DNA of 64,000 nt from DATMAM01 sp035559995 (GTDB taxonomy: Bacteria; Desulfobacterota; Binatia; UBA9968). Below are positions 41,153 through 50,562 of the stretch, in pieces. The stretch covers positions 1-64,000 of the forward strand of contig DATMAM010000010.1 in assembly GCA_035559995.1 (NCBI GenBank), given 5' to 3'. Within the stretch, counting starts at the first letter, position 1. Each line of letters opens with the position of its first letter. The position numbers and the translations under genes were made by a program. Under the pieces are notes generated by a model. That model ran no database searches. It saw nothing but the letters and a program-made list of their open reading frames with translations, and was not told the origin of the DNA.

Positions 41153-42262
41153 ATGCAGCCGATTTGCCAAGCCCGCCGGCTTGTATGCGTGTTGGGCGCG
41201 CTGCTTTTGGCCGATGCTTCCGCCGCGACTTTGGACTCGGCCCGTGCCGGGGCGGGAGAGTACATCGTCGAGACGAGCCGCGAGGCGATTGTCGCGAAGG
41301 CAAGGAAGGAGGGCCGGGTGAGGGTGGCGGCCTCGTCGAGCCCAGAGACGATCCATCCGCTCGCCAAAGCCTTCCGGGAAAAATATCCTTTTATCGATGT
41401 GCGAGCGGCGGAGATCACCAGAGAGGACTCGCAGGCGCGCGCGCTTCAACTGAAGGCCGGATCCCGGTTGGAAGAGGATGTCGTCCACGCTCCACCCGAT
41501 CTCTATCGAGATTACCTGCCCTACCTCAAAAAATTCGACCTTTTGACCATGGTAGAGCAGAGGCTGTTGGAAATCCCGACCAAAATGATTGACGCCGTGA
41601 ACCGGAATGTCGTCGCCATGGAGAGCTCCATGCAAGTGGCGGCGTTCAACAAGTGTCTCCTCGATCCCGCCAAGGTGCCGAGCACCTGGGAGGATTTTTT
41701 AAAGCCCGAATTGAAGGGCAGGAAATTCCTGGTCGATATTCGACCCAACCTCCAGACCGTGATGGCTGCCGGGGCGGGAGAGGAATGGATGGTGAGCTAC
41801 GCAAAAAGGATTGCGGCGCAGCAGCCGATTTGGGTTCGCGGGCAAACCAGAACGATCACCCAGATCGCCGCCGGCGAATACACTCTCCACTCCGGCGCCT
41901 ACTACCAGGGCGTGGTGCGAGTGATGCGCAAAGATGCGACAGGCTGTCTGCAAGCAAAAGTGATTGAGCCGGTACCGGTGCGCGTCGACGGCCCGCACGC
42001 AGTCCTGGAGACCGCGCGCCATCCCTACGCGGGCCTCCTCTGGCTGGAATTCATGGCGAGTCCTCAGGGCCAAGCGATCATCGACGAGTTTGAGCCCGTC
42101 AGCGCCTCCGTGTTTGCGCCGGGGTCGGTCCTCGAAAAAATCACCAGAGGGAAAAAGGTCTGGATCAGAGATCTCACTGTGATCGATAAGACGTCCCGCT
42201 GGATGAAAATGGCCATCGAGGCTTTCGGCTTCCCGCGCGAAGAGTCGGCGAAGGGAAAGTAA
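41153..42262 (+). CDS. Extracellular solute-binding protein
   Basis: A 369-residue protein with a signal peptide (MQPICQARRLVCVLGALLLADASA, about 24 residues) and the PBP type 2 fold of Fe3+/polyamine-type binding proteins. Landmarks: AIVAKARKEGRVRVAASSSPETIHPLAKAFREKYPFIDV, STWEDFLKPELKGRKFLVDI, and late ETARHPYAGLLWLEFMASPQGQAIIDE. ATG 41,153 is chosen for the signal peptide. No permease or ATPase is adjacent, so it is an orphan binding protein. It follows the twin Rieske genes closely, so its ligand may be the substrate of that pathway. Confidence 0.82.
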   Translation: MQPICQARRLVCVLGALLLADASAATLDSARAGAGEYIVETSREAIVAKARKEGRVRVAASSSPETIHPLAKAFREKYPFIDVRAAEITREDSQARALQLKAGSRLEEDVVHAPPDLYRDYLPYLKKFDLLTMVEQRLLEIPTKMIDAVNRNVVAMESSMQVAAFNKCLLDPAKVPSTWEDFLKPELKGRKFLVDIRPNLQTVMAAGAGEEWMVSYAKRIAAQQPIWVRGQTRTITQIAAGEYTLHSGAYYQGVVRVMRKDATGCLQAKVIEPVPVRVDGPHAVLETARHPYAGLLWLEFMASPQGQAIIDEFEPVSASVFAPGSVLEKITRGKKVWIRDLTVIDKTSRWMKMAIEAFGFPREESAKGK

Positions 42263-42325
42263 GAGACGGGTCAGCCCTCCGCTCGAGACGCCGCTAACGG
42301 ACGCAAAGTTTTTTCCCTTCCTTTT

Positions 42326-43141
42326 ATGTCCGGATACACTTTTAAGGAGCTCGAACATCGCGGTTGGACGGAAAGGGCCGCCGCTTATGACAGCTACTTT
42401 GCGCTCGTCACGCGGCAGGCGATCGAGCCGATTTTGGCCACGTTCGGGGATTTGTGCGGGAAGCGTTTGCTCGACGTCGCCTGCGGCACGGGGCACCTGA
42501 CGGCGAGCGCGGCGGCGCGAGGCGCGGAGGCAGAAGGGCTCGACTTTGCGAGCACGATGGCGGCAACCGCGGCGGCCAACTATCCCGGAATCAAGTTCAC
42601 CGTCGGCGACGCCGAGGATCTACCCTACGAGGACGAGTCTTTCGACTGCGTGGCCTGTTCGTTCGGTCTGCTCCACATGGAGCGCCCCGAAGCCGCGATA
42701 AAAGAAGCTCACCGGGTCCTGCGGCGCGGCGGTCGCTACACGTTCAGCGTGTGGTGCGCGCCCGAGCAGGGAAGCGATTTTTTCGGCCTCATCCAGGAAG
42801 CGATTCAAACACATGGCACGCTCGACGTCGGACTTCCACCCGCACCGCCCTTTTTTCGTTTTGCCGACGCCCGGGAATGTCGCCAGGCGCTGACCGCAGC
42901 CCGCTTCACGGCGATAACGACGATCCGACTGCCGCTGACGTGGCGCGGCGCGTCTCCGTAGGATCTCCTGGACTTGATCTACAAGAGCGTCGTTCGAAAC
43001 CCGATGATCCTGGAGCGACAGGCTCCCGATGCGCGCGAGCGCATCCACCGGGCGATTGTTTCGCGAGCCCAACAGTTTCGCGCGGGCGAGCGGATCGAGA
43101 TCGCGATTCCCGCTTTGATGGCCACCGCCGTCAAGCCTTGA
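42326..43141 (+). pseudogene. SAM methyltransferase interrupted by in-frame TAG
   Basis: The first 211 codons encode a class I methyltransferase with motif I LLDVACGTGHLTASA, motif II-like GDAEDLPYEDESFDCVACSFGLLH and RVLRRGGRYTFSVW. A TAG at 42,959 stops it, yet the same frame continues with a natural C-terminus (DLLDLIYKSVVRNPMILERQ to ALMATAVKP) to a TGA at 43,139. The total of 271 residues fits the family. TAG is an ordinary stop elsewhere in the window, so recoding is unlikely. It is either a recent nonsense mutation, a sequencing error, or a protein that works without its tail. Confidence 0.8.
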
Positions 43142-43248
43142 GCGTCCGTTTCGACCTTCTTTCGGCGCCGACTGCGAGACGCGCTTCCGTCCTGGTTGAA
43201 AAGAAGCGACCGCCGGTTGTATAAACCGACCCGCGCTCGCGTCTTTTC

Positions 43249-44481
43249 ATGAAAACGCTTCGGCAAGCAACGGCCTTCGTTCACAATCTCGGCGCCGATC
43301 GTTTGAAATTTCTCGCCGTAGTTACCGGCGGACATTTCGCGATTCACTGGTTTCAGCAGCTCTTTCCCGTCGTCCTCCCTTCGGTGAAAGCCGGACTGGG
43401 CCTGAGCGACGTCGAAGCCGGCGCATTGGCATCGGCAAGACAGCTTGTGCAGGGAACGCTCGACCTTCCTTCCGGCATACTGGCCGATTCGCTCGCGCGG
43501 CGGCGCGCGCTGATTCTCGCGTCCGCGCTCGTCTCGATGGGCGCGGGCTATCTATTTTTCGGCTGGATGACGGTGTTTGCCGGCGCCCTGGTCGGCGCCG
43601 GACTGATCGGCTTGGGCACCGCGCTCTGGCATCCCGCCGCCGCGGCGGCGCTCTCGCACCGGTTTCCCGAGCTGAGAGCAACCGCGTTGTCGATTCACGG
43701 CATGGGAGCCACGGTCAGCGATACGCTGACACCGCTTGTCGCGGGAGCGCTGCTCGTCGGGTTCTCCTGGAACGGTTTTCTCGGCTTTCAACTCCTTCCC
43801 GCCATTCTCGTCGCGCTTGTCGTGTGGCGCGGGCTGTTGCGCGTGTTGCCGGCAGCGGGGGCCTCCTCCGGGCAACCGGCGCAGCTTCGCGACCTGGCCG
43901 ACCTCGCGCGGAATCGCGTTTTCCTCGGGCTTACCGCGGCGAAAGCGCTGATGCAGATGGGCCGGCTGGTCGTCCTTACCTTTCTGCCCATTTACTTGCA
44001 GGAACATCTGAACTACAGCCCTTTCGAGCTGGGAATTTACATCACGCTTCTCCACGCGATGGGGACCGTCTCGCAACCGATCTTAGGCTATCTGTCCGAT
44101 CACTTCGGGCGAAAGGCCGTGATGGTTCCTTCATTCGCCGCGCTGGCCATCCTTTTTTTCCTTTTGGCCCTGGTCGAGCCGGGACTCCCGCTCGGGCTGG
44201 TGGTCACCGCCATCGGGCTTTTCTTTTATACGCTGATGAACATAACGTTCGCGGCGGTGATGGATGTCGCCGGGGCGAAGATTCAGGCGTCGTCGTACGG
44301 TCTAACCTCCCTTCTGACCGAGGTCGTCGTGATGCCGACGCCAATGATCGCCGGGCTACTGATCGGCATTTACGGTATCCGCGTCTCGTTTATGCTTGCC
44401 GGCGTCTTTCTCGGCCTGGCCGCGCTGGTGACCGCGCCACTGGATCTTTACAAGGGGTCCAGGACCAGACCGCGTGAATGA
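43249..44481 (+). CDS. MFS exporter, fosmidomycin-resistance-like
   Basis: A 410-residue inner-membrane protein with about 12 hydrophobic segments. The cytoplasmic loop after helix 2 has a major-facilitator signature (GILADSLARRRALILASAL), repeated in the second half as GYLSDHFGRKAVMVPSF. The start HFAIHWFQQLFPVVLPSVKAGLGLSD resembles the Fsr branch of drug/proton antiporters. It starts 107 bp after the methyltransferase remnant and converges with the sensor kinase gene. The substrate is unknown; efflux of a small acid or toxic compound is inferred. Confidence 0.85.
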   Translation: MKTLRQATAFVHNLGADRLKFLAVVTGGHFAIHWFQQLFPVVLPSVKAGLGLSDVEAGALASARQLVQGTLDLPSGILADSLARRRALILASALVSMGAGYLFFGWMTVFAGALVGAGLIGLGTALWHPAAAAALSHRFPELRATALSIHGMGATVSDTLTPLVAGALLVGFSWNGFLGFQLLPAILVALVVWRGLLRVLPAAGASSGQPAQLRDLADLARNRVFLGLTAAKALMQMGRLVVLTFLPIYLQEHLNYSPFELGIYITLLHAMGTVSQPILGYLSDHFGRKAVMVPSFAALAILFFLLALVEPGLPLGLVVTAIGLFFYTLMNITFAAVMDVAGAKIQASSYGLTSLLTEVVVMPTPMIAGLLIGIYGIRVSFMLAGVFLGLAALVTAPLDLYKGSRTRPRE

Positions 44482-44508
44482 AAGGCAAAAAACCCCGCGA
44501 TGCCGGAC

Positions 44509-47500
44509 CTACTCGGCGGCCGGCGGCGAGGCATAGGGAAGCGTCACCGTAAAAGTCGAGCCGCGGCCGGGCTCGCTTTTCACCCGGATATCGCCGTGCA
44601 TCATTTCCAGATAGCGCTTCACGATGCTCAAGCCCAGGCCGACGCCGGCGTAGCTTCCCGTATGCGCTTCGTGGACTTGCTCGAACTGCTTAAAAATGCG
44701 GTCCTGATCTTCCGGCCTGATTCCAATGCCGGTGTCCGCGACGACAAATTCGATCCTGCCGGATTCTTTGACGTCTCTCACCGCGATCTCGATGGTCCCT
44801 TGTTGCGTGAATTTGAACGCGTTTCCGATCAGGTTCTGAAGGATCTCCTCGAGCTTGAGCGCGTCGGTGGTGAGCGGCGGCAAGCCCGCCTCCACGCGCC
44901 ACGCGATGTCGATGTGGCCGTTGCGGCTGAGATGTTCCGCGTAATCCTGCACCCGGGCGAGAACCTCTTCGACGGCGAAAGTGGAGATCTCGAGAGGGAT
45001 CTTCTGCGCCTCCATTTTGGCGAAGGTCAAAACGTCCGTGATCAATTTAAGCAGGGTCCTGGAATGGTGCAGCGTTTTCTGCAGCGACCTTTTCTGGCTC
45101 TCGGTCATGTCGCCAAAAAAGCCGCTCAGCATGAGATCGGTGTTGCCGATGATCACGTTGAGCGGGGTGCGCAGCTCGTGCGACATGGCGGCCATAAACT
45201 CCGATTTGGCGTTGATCGCTTCCTGTAGATCGCGATTGAGTTGCTCCAGCTCCAAGCCCTTTCGCTTCGCTTCCTCAAAGAGATTGGCGTTTTCCACGGC
45301 GACGCCGATCTGATTGATCATCGAAGTGAGAAGCCGGATTTCGTCGGGACCGAGCCGGCGCGGCATCTCGCTACGGCAGAGCACAACGCCGACCACTCTG
45401 AGCTTGGCTTTTAGAGGAAACAGCGCCAGGAAGCTGAAGCCGCCCTTCTGCGCGCTCCTGTTGACGCTCAGCTCCCGGTAGCGCGGGTCGCCGCGGACGT
45501 CCTCCACCACGATCGGCTCGCCCGATTGAAGCGCCTGTCCCACCATCCCCTGCCCGCTCCGGAAAACCGCCGTCGGCGGAGCGTGCTCCGGCGTACACGG
45601 AAAATACCCCTTGACGGGAAATTCTTCGCCCTGCTGGCTCAAGAGATAGATGCTCATGCTGTCAAAGCGGAAGATTCCCGTGATGTTCTCGATCACGTCG
45701 TGCAGCACCGAGTTGAGATCCAGCGATTGGCTTACCGCGGCCGTTACCGTAAAGAGCGCCGAAAGCCGCTGCGCCGCCCTGGCGGTCTCCTCGAAAAGAC
45801 TGATATTCTCCAGCGCGACTCCGATCTGGTTCGCCATGGACGCGAGCAAAGCGATGTCGCTCGATGAAATGTCCTCGACCGAATAGCTGAGAAAATTCAT
45901 TACTCCGATCGTTTGCGCTTTTGTTTTCAGCGGCAGGCTGAGGTAAGTGCGGAACCCCGCCTCCAAAACGCCTTTGCCTTCGGCCAAAGCCGCGTACTCG
46001 GCATCGCTCTGGATATCCTTGAAGACGAGCGGCGACCCCATCTCGGCGACACGGCCGTTAACGCCCCGTCCAAGCTCCTCGGCCGCTGTTTGGGCGACAA
46101 GCTCCGCGCTCAGCCCCTGGTAAGCTTTCAGCACCAGCTTTTCCGTTTCGCGATCGATCAAATAGACCCGCGCCGCGTCGAAATGCCTCGCGTCGATGAT
46201 CTTGCGAACGGCCTCGCGCAACACAACGCTCGGGTCCATCGATTGGTTCAGGGTCGCCGCCACGTCATAGAGAGCCGAGAGCTCCTTGGCCTTCGCTGTC
46301 GTGTCCTCGTAGAGGCGCGCGTTCTCAACGGCAACCCCGATCTGGTTTGCCATGGAAGCCAGCAGCTGCATTTCGTCCTCGGTCAGCGTGCGCGCCTCTT
46401 TAGCCACAAACACGATCGCGCCAACGATTTTTTCTCGCGCCTTGATCGGCAGCGCGGCGAAAAACCCCAGGCGCTTTCGACCGGCCGCTCCGGTGTAGCT
46501 GAGCTCACGGTAACGCCGGTCGCTTTGCAGGTCGCAGAAAATCATCGCTTCGCCGGACTCGGCGACCCGCCCCACGATGCCCTCGTGCCGGGGCAGGAGC
46601 CTGACGTCGCTGGCGAAGTCGGGCTGGGTTTCAAAAGAACCGTGGAGCTCGAGCTGCGTCCTGAGAGGGTTGAAGAGAAAAATTCTCGTCGCGTCGAAGC
46701 GAAAGATGTCGGTGATTTTTTTGATCACTTCCTGCAAGACCGGTTTCAGCTCGAGCGACTGGTTGACCGTGCTCGTGACATTAACCAGAGCGGTCAGCGC
46801 GCGCGTTCTCTCCTCGACCTTCTGCTCGAGGGTGGAGTAGGAGTTCTGCAGCTCTGCCGCCATCCGATTGACGCCGTCGGCCAGCTCCTCGATTTCATCG
46901 CCGCTGTCGACCCGAACGCGGTGATCGAGATTGCCCGACCCGATCAACAACACGCCGCGATGAAGGGCTTTGATCGGATCTGTGATCCTGTCGCTGGCCC
47001 AGACGATGATAAGCGCGCCCGCGCAAAGTCCCGCGGCCAGGAGCAAGATTGCGTAGAGCTGCAGCTGGGTCACCTCGGCCAGGGCGAGCGCGGCGGGCTC
47101 TTCCAGGACGAGGGCCCACCCCAGCCGCTTGACGGGAGCGTACGTGCTGATGACCTTCTCTCCGGTAATGCCGGGATGTTGCTCGACCAGCGTCGCGTCG
47201 GGAGCGCCCGGATTCTGCAGGAACTCCCGGACCTCCGGTAGCGAGCTTAAGTTGAGCCGCTTGAGCACCAGGGACGGATCGGGGTGCGCGATCAGGTTCC
47301 CCTTGCTGTCGACGACATAGGCATAGCCGCCCTTTCCAAAGCGCATCTTGCCCACGATATCCCACAGGGTCTTCAGATTGGCTTCGGCGGCGGCGACCCC
47401 CATCACTTCCTTGGGCGTGGCCTTGATGGGAACCGCGAGGGTGGCATACGGCTCGGCGCGGTCTGTCGTGTAGACCGGGCTGATGTAAGTTTCGCCCGCG

Positions 47501-47961
47501 ATGGCCCGCTTGAATTTCTCCGATCCGCTCTGGTCGGAAAGCTCCGCCGGAAGATAGATTCTCCTTTCCGAAACCTTGAGCACCTCTTTACCCCGCGGGT
47601 CGAGCATACTGAGCTCCGTAAATGCCCCGTCATTCTTCAGAAGCAAGAGCGCCAAAACCCGCTGCTCCTCGCTCGCAAGACCGTGAAAACTTGCTGCCGC
47701 CGCGAAGTCGGCCAGACGCGTGATCTTGCCTTCCATGTACGCTTCAATTTCGTAGGCAATTCTACCGGCCAGCTCGGACTGGAGCTGGGAAGCTTCTCGA
47801 TAGATGACCGAGCGCGTGTAATAGGAGCCGCCCAGAGTGTTGAGCACAAGGGCGCCGCCGAGCAGGCTCAGGCCCAAGAAAAGAAGCCGGCGCCGCAGCC
47901 CCCTCCGAGGGAGCAAGAACCCGAGGATCTTTTTCGAGCGGGCCATCCTCGAAAAAATCAC
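44509..47961 (-). CDS. Sensor histidine kinase with Cache, HAMP and three GAF domains
   Basis: An 1150-residue membrane kinase. A transmembrane segment near 25-45 leads to a periplasmic Cache-type sensor (about 50-310), a second membrane segment (LQLYAILLLAAGLCAGALIIVWA), a HAMP linker, then three GAF domains (about 410-560, 580-730, 755-905). The phosphoacceptor is His928 in MSHELRTPLN. The ATPase domain shows NLIGNAFKF, DTGIGI and GVGLGLSIV. No receiver domain and no response-regulator gene adjoin it. It overlaps the upstream binding-protein gene by 4 bp, which suggests the binding protein feeds its Cache sensor. Confidence 0.9.
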   Translation of the reverse strand: MIFSRMARSKKILGFLLPRRGLRRRLLFLGLSLLGGALVLNTLGGSYYTRSVIYREASQLQSELAGRIAYEIEAYMEGKITRLADFAAAASFHGLASEEQRVLALLLLKNDGAFTELSMLDPRGKEVLKVSERRIYLPAELSDQSGSEKFKRAIAGETYISPVYTTDRAEPYATLAVPIKATPKEVMGVAAAEANLKTLWDIVGKMRFGKGGYAYVVDSKGNLIAHPDPSLVLKRLNLSSLPEVREFLQNPGAPDATLVEQHPGITGEKVISTYAPVKRLGWALVLEEPAALALAEVTQLQLYAILLLAAGLCAGALIIVWASDRITDPIKALHRGVLLIGSGNLDHRVRVDSGDEIEELADGVNRMAAELQNSYSTLEQKVEERTRALTALVNVTSTVNQSLELKPVLQEVIKKITDIFRFDATRIFLFNPLRTQLELHGSFETQPDFASDVRLLPRHEGIVGRVAESGEAMIFCDLQSDRRYRELSYTGAAGRKRLGFFAALPIKAREKIVGAIVFVAKEARTLTEDEMQLLASMANQIGVAVENARLYEDTTAKAKELSALYDVAATLNQSMDPSVVLREAVRKIIDARHFDAARVYLIDRETEKLVLKAYQGLSAELVAQTAAEELGRGVNGRVAEMGSPLVFKDIQSDAEYAALAEGKGVLEAGFRTYLSLPLKTKAQTIGVMNFLSYSVEDISSSDIALLASMANQIGVALENISLFEETARAAQRLSALFTVTAAVSQSLDLNSVLHDVIENITGIFRFDSMSIYLLSQQGEEFPVKGYFPCTPEHAPPTAVFRSGQGMVGQALQSGEPIVVEDVRGDPRYRELSVNRSAQKGGFSFLALFPLKAKLRVVGVVLCRSEMPRRLGPDEIRLLTSMINQIGVAVENANLFEEAKRKGLELEQLNRDLQEAINAKSEFMAAMSHELRTPLNVIIGNTDLMLSGFFGDMTESQKRSLQKTLHHSRTLLKLITDVLTFAKMEAQKIPLEISTFAVEEVLARVQDYAEHLSRNGHIDIAWRVEAGLPPLTTDALKLEEILQNLIGNAFKFTQQGTIEIAVRDVKESGRIEFVVADTGIGIRPEDQDRIFKQFEQVHEAHTGSYAGVGLGLSIVKRYLEMMHGDIRVKSEPGRGSTFTVTLPYASPPAAE

Positions 47962-48932
47962 TCGATCACCTCGTCCGCTCTGAGCAGCAATTCGCGCGGG
48001 ATTTTTAGGTCGATTGCCCTTGCGGTCTTGAGGTTGATCACGAGCTTCAACTTGAAAGGCTGCTCGATGGGAAGGTCGGTCGGTCTCGCTCCGCGAAGAA
48101 TCTTCTCGACCAGAACGGCTCCCTGCTCGCCCAACGCGTAATAGTCCGAGCTGTAGGCGATCAACAATCCCCGGCCTACCGTCCGCACGTTCGGGCCGAC
48201 CGTGGGAAGCTTCTCCTTCAGCGCTTGCTGCGCGATGTGCTCCGTGGCCGAGACCACCGAGGCGTCGGGCGGAACCATGATCGCGTCTCCCAGCTTGCGC
48301 GTGATCAGGGAGATCGGCTTTTTTGCCGCCTCGGGATTGGCGGCCGCAACCTCGACCTCGGACAGGGCAAAGCCCATCCTTTTGGCGGCTTCCCGGCTGG
48401 ACTTCGCGTACTCCTCGTAGTTCGGCCCCTTGGGATTGTAAATGGAGATGACCCGGTGGACCGCGGCGCTGAGTTCTTTAAAAAGCTGCATGCGCTTTTC
48501 CGTGAGATCGAGGATGGAGCTGCTGATCCCGGTCAGGTTGTTGCCGGAGCTCGCATAACTCTTCACCAGCTTCAGCGGATTTCCCGCGCTCAGAAATACG
48601 ACGGGGAGATCGGTTCCCGCCGTCGCCTTGGCGACGGGAACGGTGGCCGTCGTCGAGGAGGTAACGATCAGGTCCGGCTTCTGCTGCACGATTTTGCCGG
48701 CCAGCTCTTTCAGCGCCTCGATGTCGCCCTTGGCGTTATGAAACTCGTACTTGACGTTCTTTCCCTCGATGTAACCAAGCTCGCCCATCCTTTTCTTGAA
48801 GCCTTCGATGGCCGGAACAAACTGATCTTCCGCGACAAGCGCGGCGATGCGGTGTGTCTTTTGCGCCGCGACTTGACAGGGCGCCGTTAAGACGACCAGG
48901 ACCAGCAAGGCGCTCGAAGAGGCGACTTTCAT
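47958..48932 (-). CDS. PF04392-type substrate-binding protein
   Basis: A 324-residue exported protein with signal peptide MKVASSSALLVLVVLTAPCQVAAQ and the type 1 binding fold of the ABC_sub_bind family (relatives bind aromatic amino acids). Landmarks: RIAALVAEDQFVPAIEGFKKRMGELGYIEGKNVKYEF, KPDLIVTSSTTATVPVAKAT and DYYALGEQGAVLVEKILRG. ATG 48,932 follows a G-rich ribosome-binding region. Its stop overlaps the sensor kinase start by 4 bp and there is no permease gene beside it. I infer a role in ligand sensing with the kinase rather than transport alone. Confidence 0.85.
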   Translation of the reverse strand: MKVASSSALLVLVVLTAPCQVAAQKTHRIAALVAEDQFVPAIEGFKKRMGELGYIEGKNVKYEFHNAKGDIEALKELAGKIVQQKPDLIVTSSTTATVPVAKATAGTDLPVVFLSAGNPLKLVKSYASSGNNLTGISSSILDLTEKRMQLFKELSAAVHRVISIYNPKGPNYEEYAKSSREAAKRMGFALSEVEVAAANPEAAKKPISLITRKLGDAIMVPPDASVVSATEHIAQQALKEKLPTVGPNVRTVGRGLLIAYSSDYYALGEQGAVLVEKILRGARPTDLPIEQPFKLKLVINLKTARAIDLKIPRELLLRADEVIE

Positions 48933-49317
48933 TTGTGACCCCCTTTTTTGAGGCCGCGGCGCGGCTCCCGACGACAGCGGACCGGAAAAAGATTTCTTCT
49001 TAAGCTCCCTCATCGGCGGCAAAGCTCCGGCGAGCAGGAATCGTGCCAGACTCGGGTAATCGCACGAGCCGGCTTTTTTTACGGGAATTTCCTGGAAAAA
49101 CCAGGCCGGAAGTCGGCTACGCTTGACAGAATTGTGCTAACGGCGCGGGAAAGATACGAATCCCGTCACACCGGCTCGAATGAAAGGAGGTCGGCGCAGG
49201 GGAAGATTTGCCCAAAAGTGACGGCTCAAGGCGGTCGAGCCGCCGTGATCGCGCCCGAGCCCGGGCCCCGAGGCTCTCCGGGGTACCGGTGCAACGACTC
49301 GGCGCGCGAGGGCGAGG
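48933..49317. other. Gene-free gap
   Basis: No gene or repeat is recognised. The promoter of the binding-protein/kinase operon should lie here, but I see no clear boxes. Confidence 0.4.
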
Positions 49318-50004
49318 CTATTCCGGGATTCGCGCCATCCCGGTTGCAAGAGCGCTGCGGTAGGCGCGATCGACCGCGAGGCTATCGAGCGCGGCGCGGA
49401 TAACGGCCTGGGCGGCGCGCTCGTCGGTCACATAGCGCTCATAGATCGGTTCGAACAGATCCGAATGAGCTTCATCGGCGACCATATGAACCTTGGTATT
49501 GATGTCCAGGTCTTCCATCGTGCCGCCCTGATCGGCGACGCGCTTGCGCGCAAAGCGCGCCGTAAAGCCGCCGCCCTTGACGATCGCCGGATTGTTTTTT
49601 CTTTCCGTGATGTGATTCACCGTCAACGCCTCGAGCCACGGCCGCGTGGTCGACAGATAAAGCCACGCCATGATCGCCGCGCGCGCTCCGGGAAGCAAGT
49701 TGGATTCCGCCGTGGCTTCGGCCATCTGCCGGTCGGTCAGATGGGCCGAGCCCATGCGCTTGTCGTAGATCAGCTCGTCTTTCTCATGCTCCCAGATCGC
49801 GCGCTTCACGTCGAGCGGCGCGTGGACCGCCGCCGCGCCCCAGCAGTCGCGCCGGCTCTTGATGTAATGCGGGTAATGCATGTCCCAGAGCTTCTGCCGC
49901 GCGGGCGTAAGCTTTAGCGAAAATAGCTGCTGGTACTCCGGCGTTTCGAAGTGACGGTTGACGATCTCGTTGAGTTCCTCTCTCACTTGCGGCCAAAGGC
50001 TCAT
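49318..50004 (-). CDS. Heme-oxygenase-like (TenA/PqqC-type) protein
   Basis: A 228-residue all-helical protein. FSLKLTPARQKLWDMHYPHYIKSRRDCW, IWEHEKDELIYDKRMGSAHLTD and VNHITERKNNPAIVKGGGFTARFARKR fit the iron-containing redox enzyme/TenA-PqqC superfamily. Possible metal ligands are the Glu and His residues in AIWEHEKDELI and KVHMVADEAHSD. No signal peptide. It is co-directional with the VOC gene 165 bp upstream. Such enzymes carry out varied oxidative decarboxylations or ring cleavages; the reaction here is unknown. Confidence 0.7.
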   Translation of the reverse strand: MSLWPQVREELNEIVNRHFETPEYQQLFSLKLTPARQKLWDMHYPHYIKSRRDCWGAAAVHAPLDVKRAIWEHEKDELIYDKRMGSAHLTDRQMAEATAESNLLPGARAAIMAWLYLSTTRPWLEALTVNHITERKNNPAIVKGGGFTARFARKRVADQGGTMEDLDINTKVHMVADEAHSDLFEPIYERYVTDERAAQAVIRAALDSLAVDRAYRSALATGMARIPE

Positions 50005-50126
50005 AAGCCCTCCTCCTGCGAAAATTCGGCACCCCTCACCCTGTGCAAGCCGGACATCCTTTACGTTTCAAACCGGGACATCGTTTACACCTTTGTTTCA
50101 CCTGGCTCCATGCCAGCCTTGAGCGG

Positions 50127-50153
50127 GCGTAAGCCCATGAAACGCTCCAGGAA
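50127..50153 (+). repeat. Dispersed repeat, copy 2
   Basis: The second copy of the intergenic stretch also found at 33,476-33,502 (GTAAGCCCATGAAACGCTC). It lies just beyond the VOC gene stop. Confidence 0.65.
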
Positions 50154-50169
50154 AAATTTTTGCCCGCGA

Positions 50170-50508
50170 TCAGATCGGCCAGCCGTGCTCCGAGACGTCG
50201 ACGCGGTTGCCCTCGATATCCCGGATCCAGCTTTCCGCCACGGCGCCGAAGGTATTCGGCTCGGCCTTGGTGTTGGCGATCTCTTCGATTGCTTTCACGC
50301 TCGGTACCTGGAAACCGAAGTGATGGATGCCCCGGGGATACTTGTCCGTGCTGATCAGGGCCACGTCCATGTGGCCGTCGGAAAGATAGATCGTTCCGCT
50401 CGGCCCGCGGTACTTTTCCTCCATCTGGAAGACGCGCTTGTAGTACTCCGCGGTCTTCTCCCGATCCGCGACGTTGATGGCGATGTGTCTGATTCTCGGC
50501 TTTTCCAT
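50170..50508 (-). CDS. VOC-superfamily (glyoxalase-fold) protein
   Basis: A 112-residue single VOC module. IRHIAINVADREKTAEYYKRVFQME is the typical first beta-alpha unit with a His ligand; GHMDVALISTDKYPRGIHHFGFQV gives a second His region, and WIRDIEGNRVDVSEHGWP the closing acidic ligand. It would act as a homodimer holding a divalent metal, in ring cleavage, epimerisation or isomerisation. It lies 54 bp after the ComE-like gene on the same strand, and probably belongs to that operon. The substrate is unknown. Confidence 0.85.
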   Translation of the reverse strand: MEKPRIRHIAINVADREKTAEYYKRVFQMEEKYRGPSGTIYLSDGHMDVALISTDKYPRGIHHFGFQVPSVKAIEEIANTKAEPNTFGAVAESWIRDIEGNRVDVSEHGWPI

Positions 50509-50562
50509 ATTGGCCTCCTTTGTGTCGATCGCTAAGCTATTTTTTGCCGAAGAGTCGGCGTT

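Noticed and set aside
42959..42961. TAG read as a recoded amino acid
   Set aside because: TAG ends intact genes such as cas1 and the transposase in this window, and no recoding machinery or signal is seen.
45913..47241. Plus-strand frame of 442 codons
   Set aside because: It is the antisense of the sensor kinase; no domain is visible.
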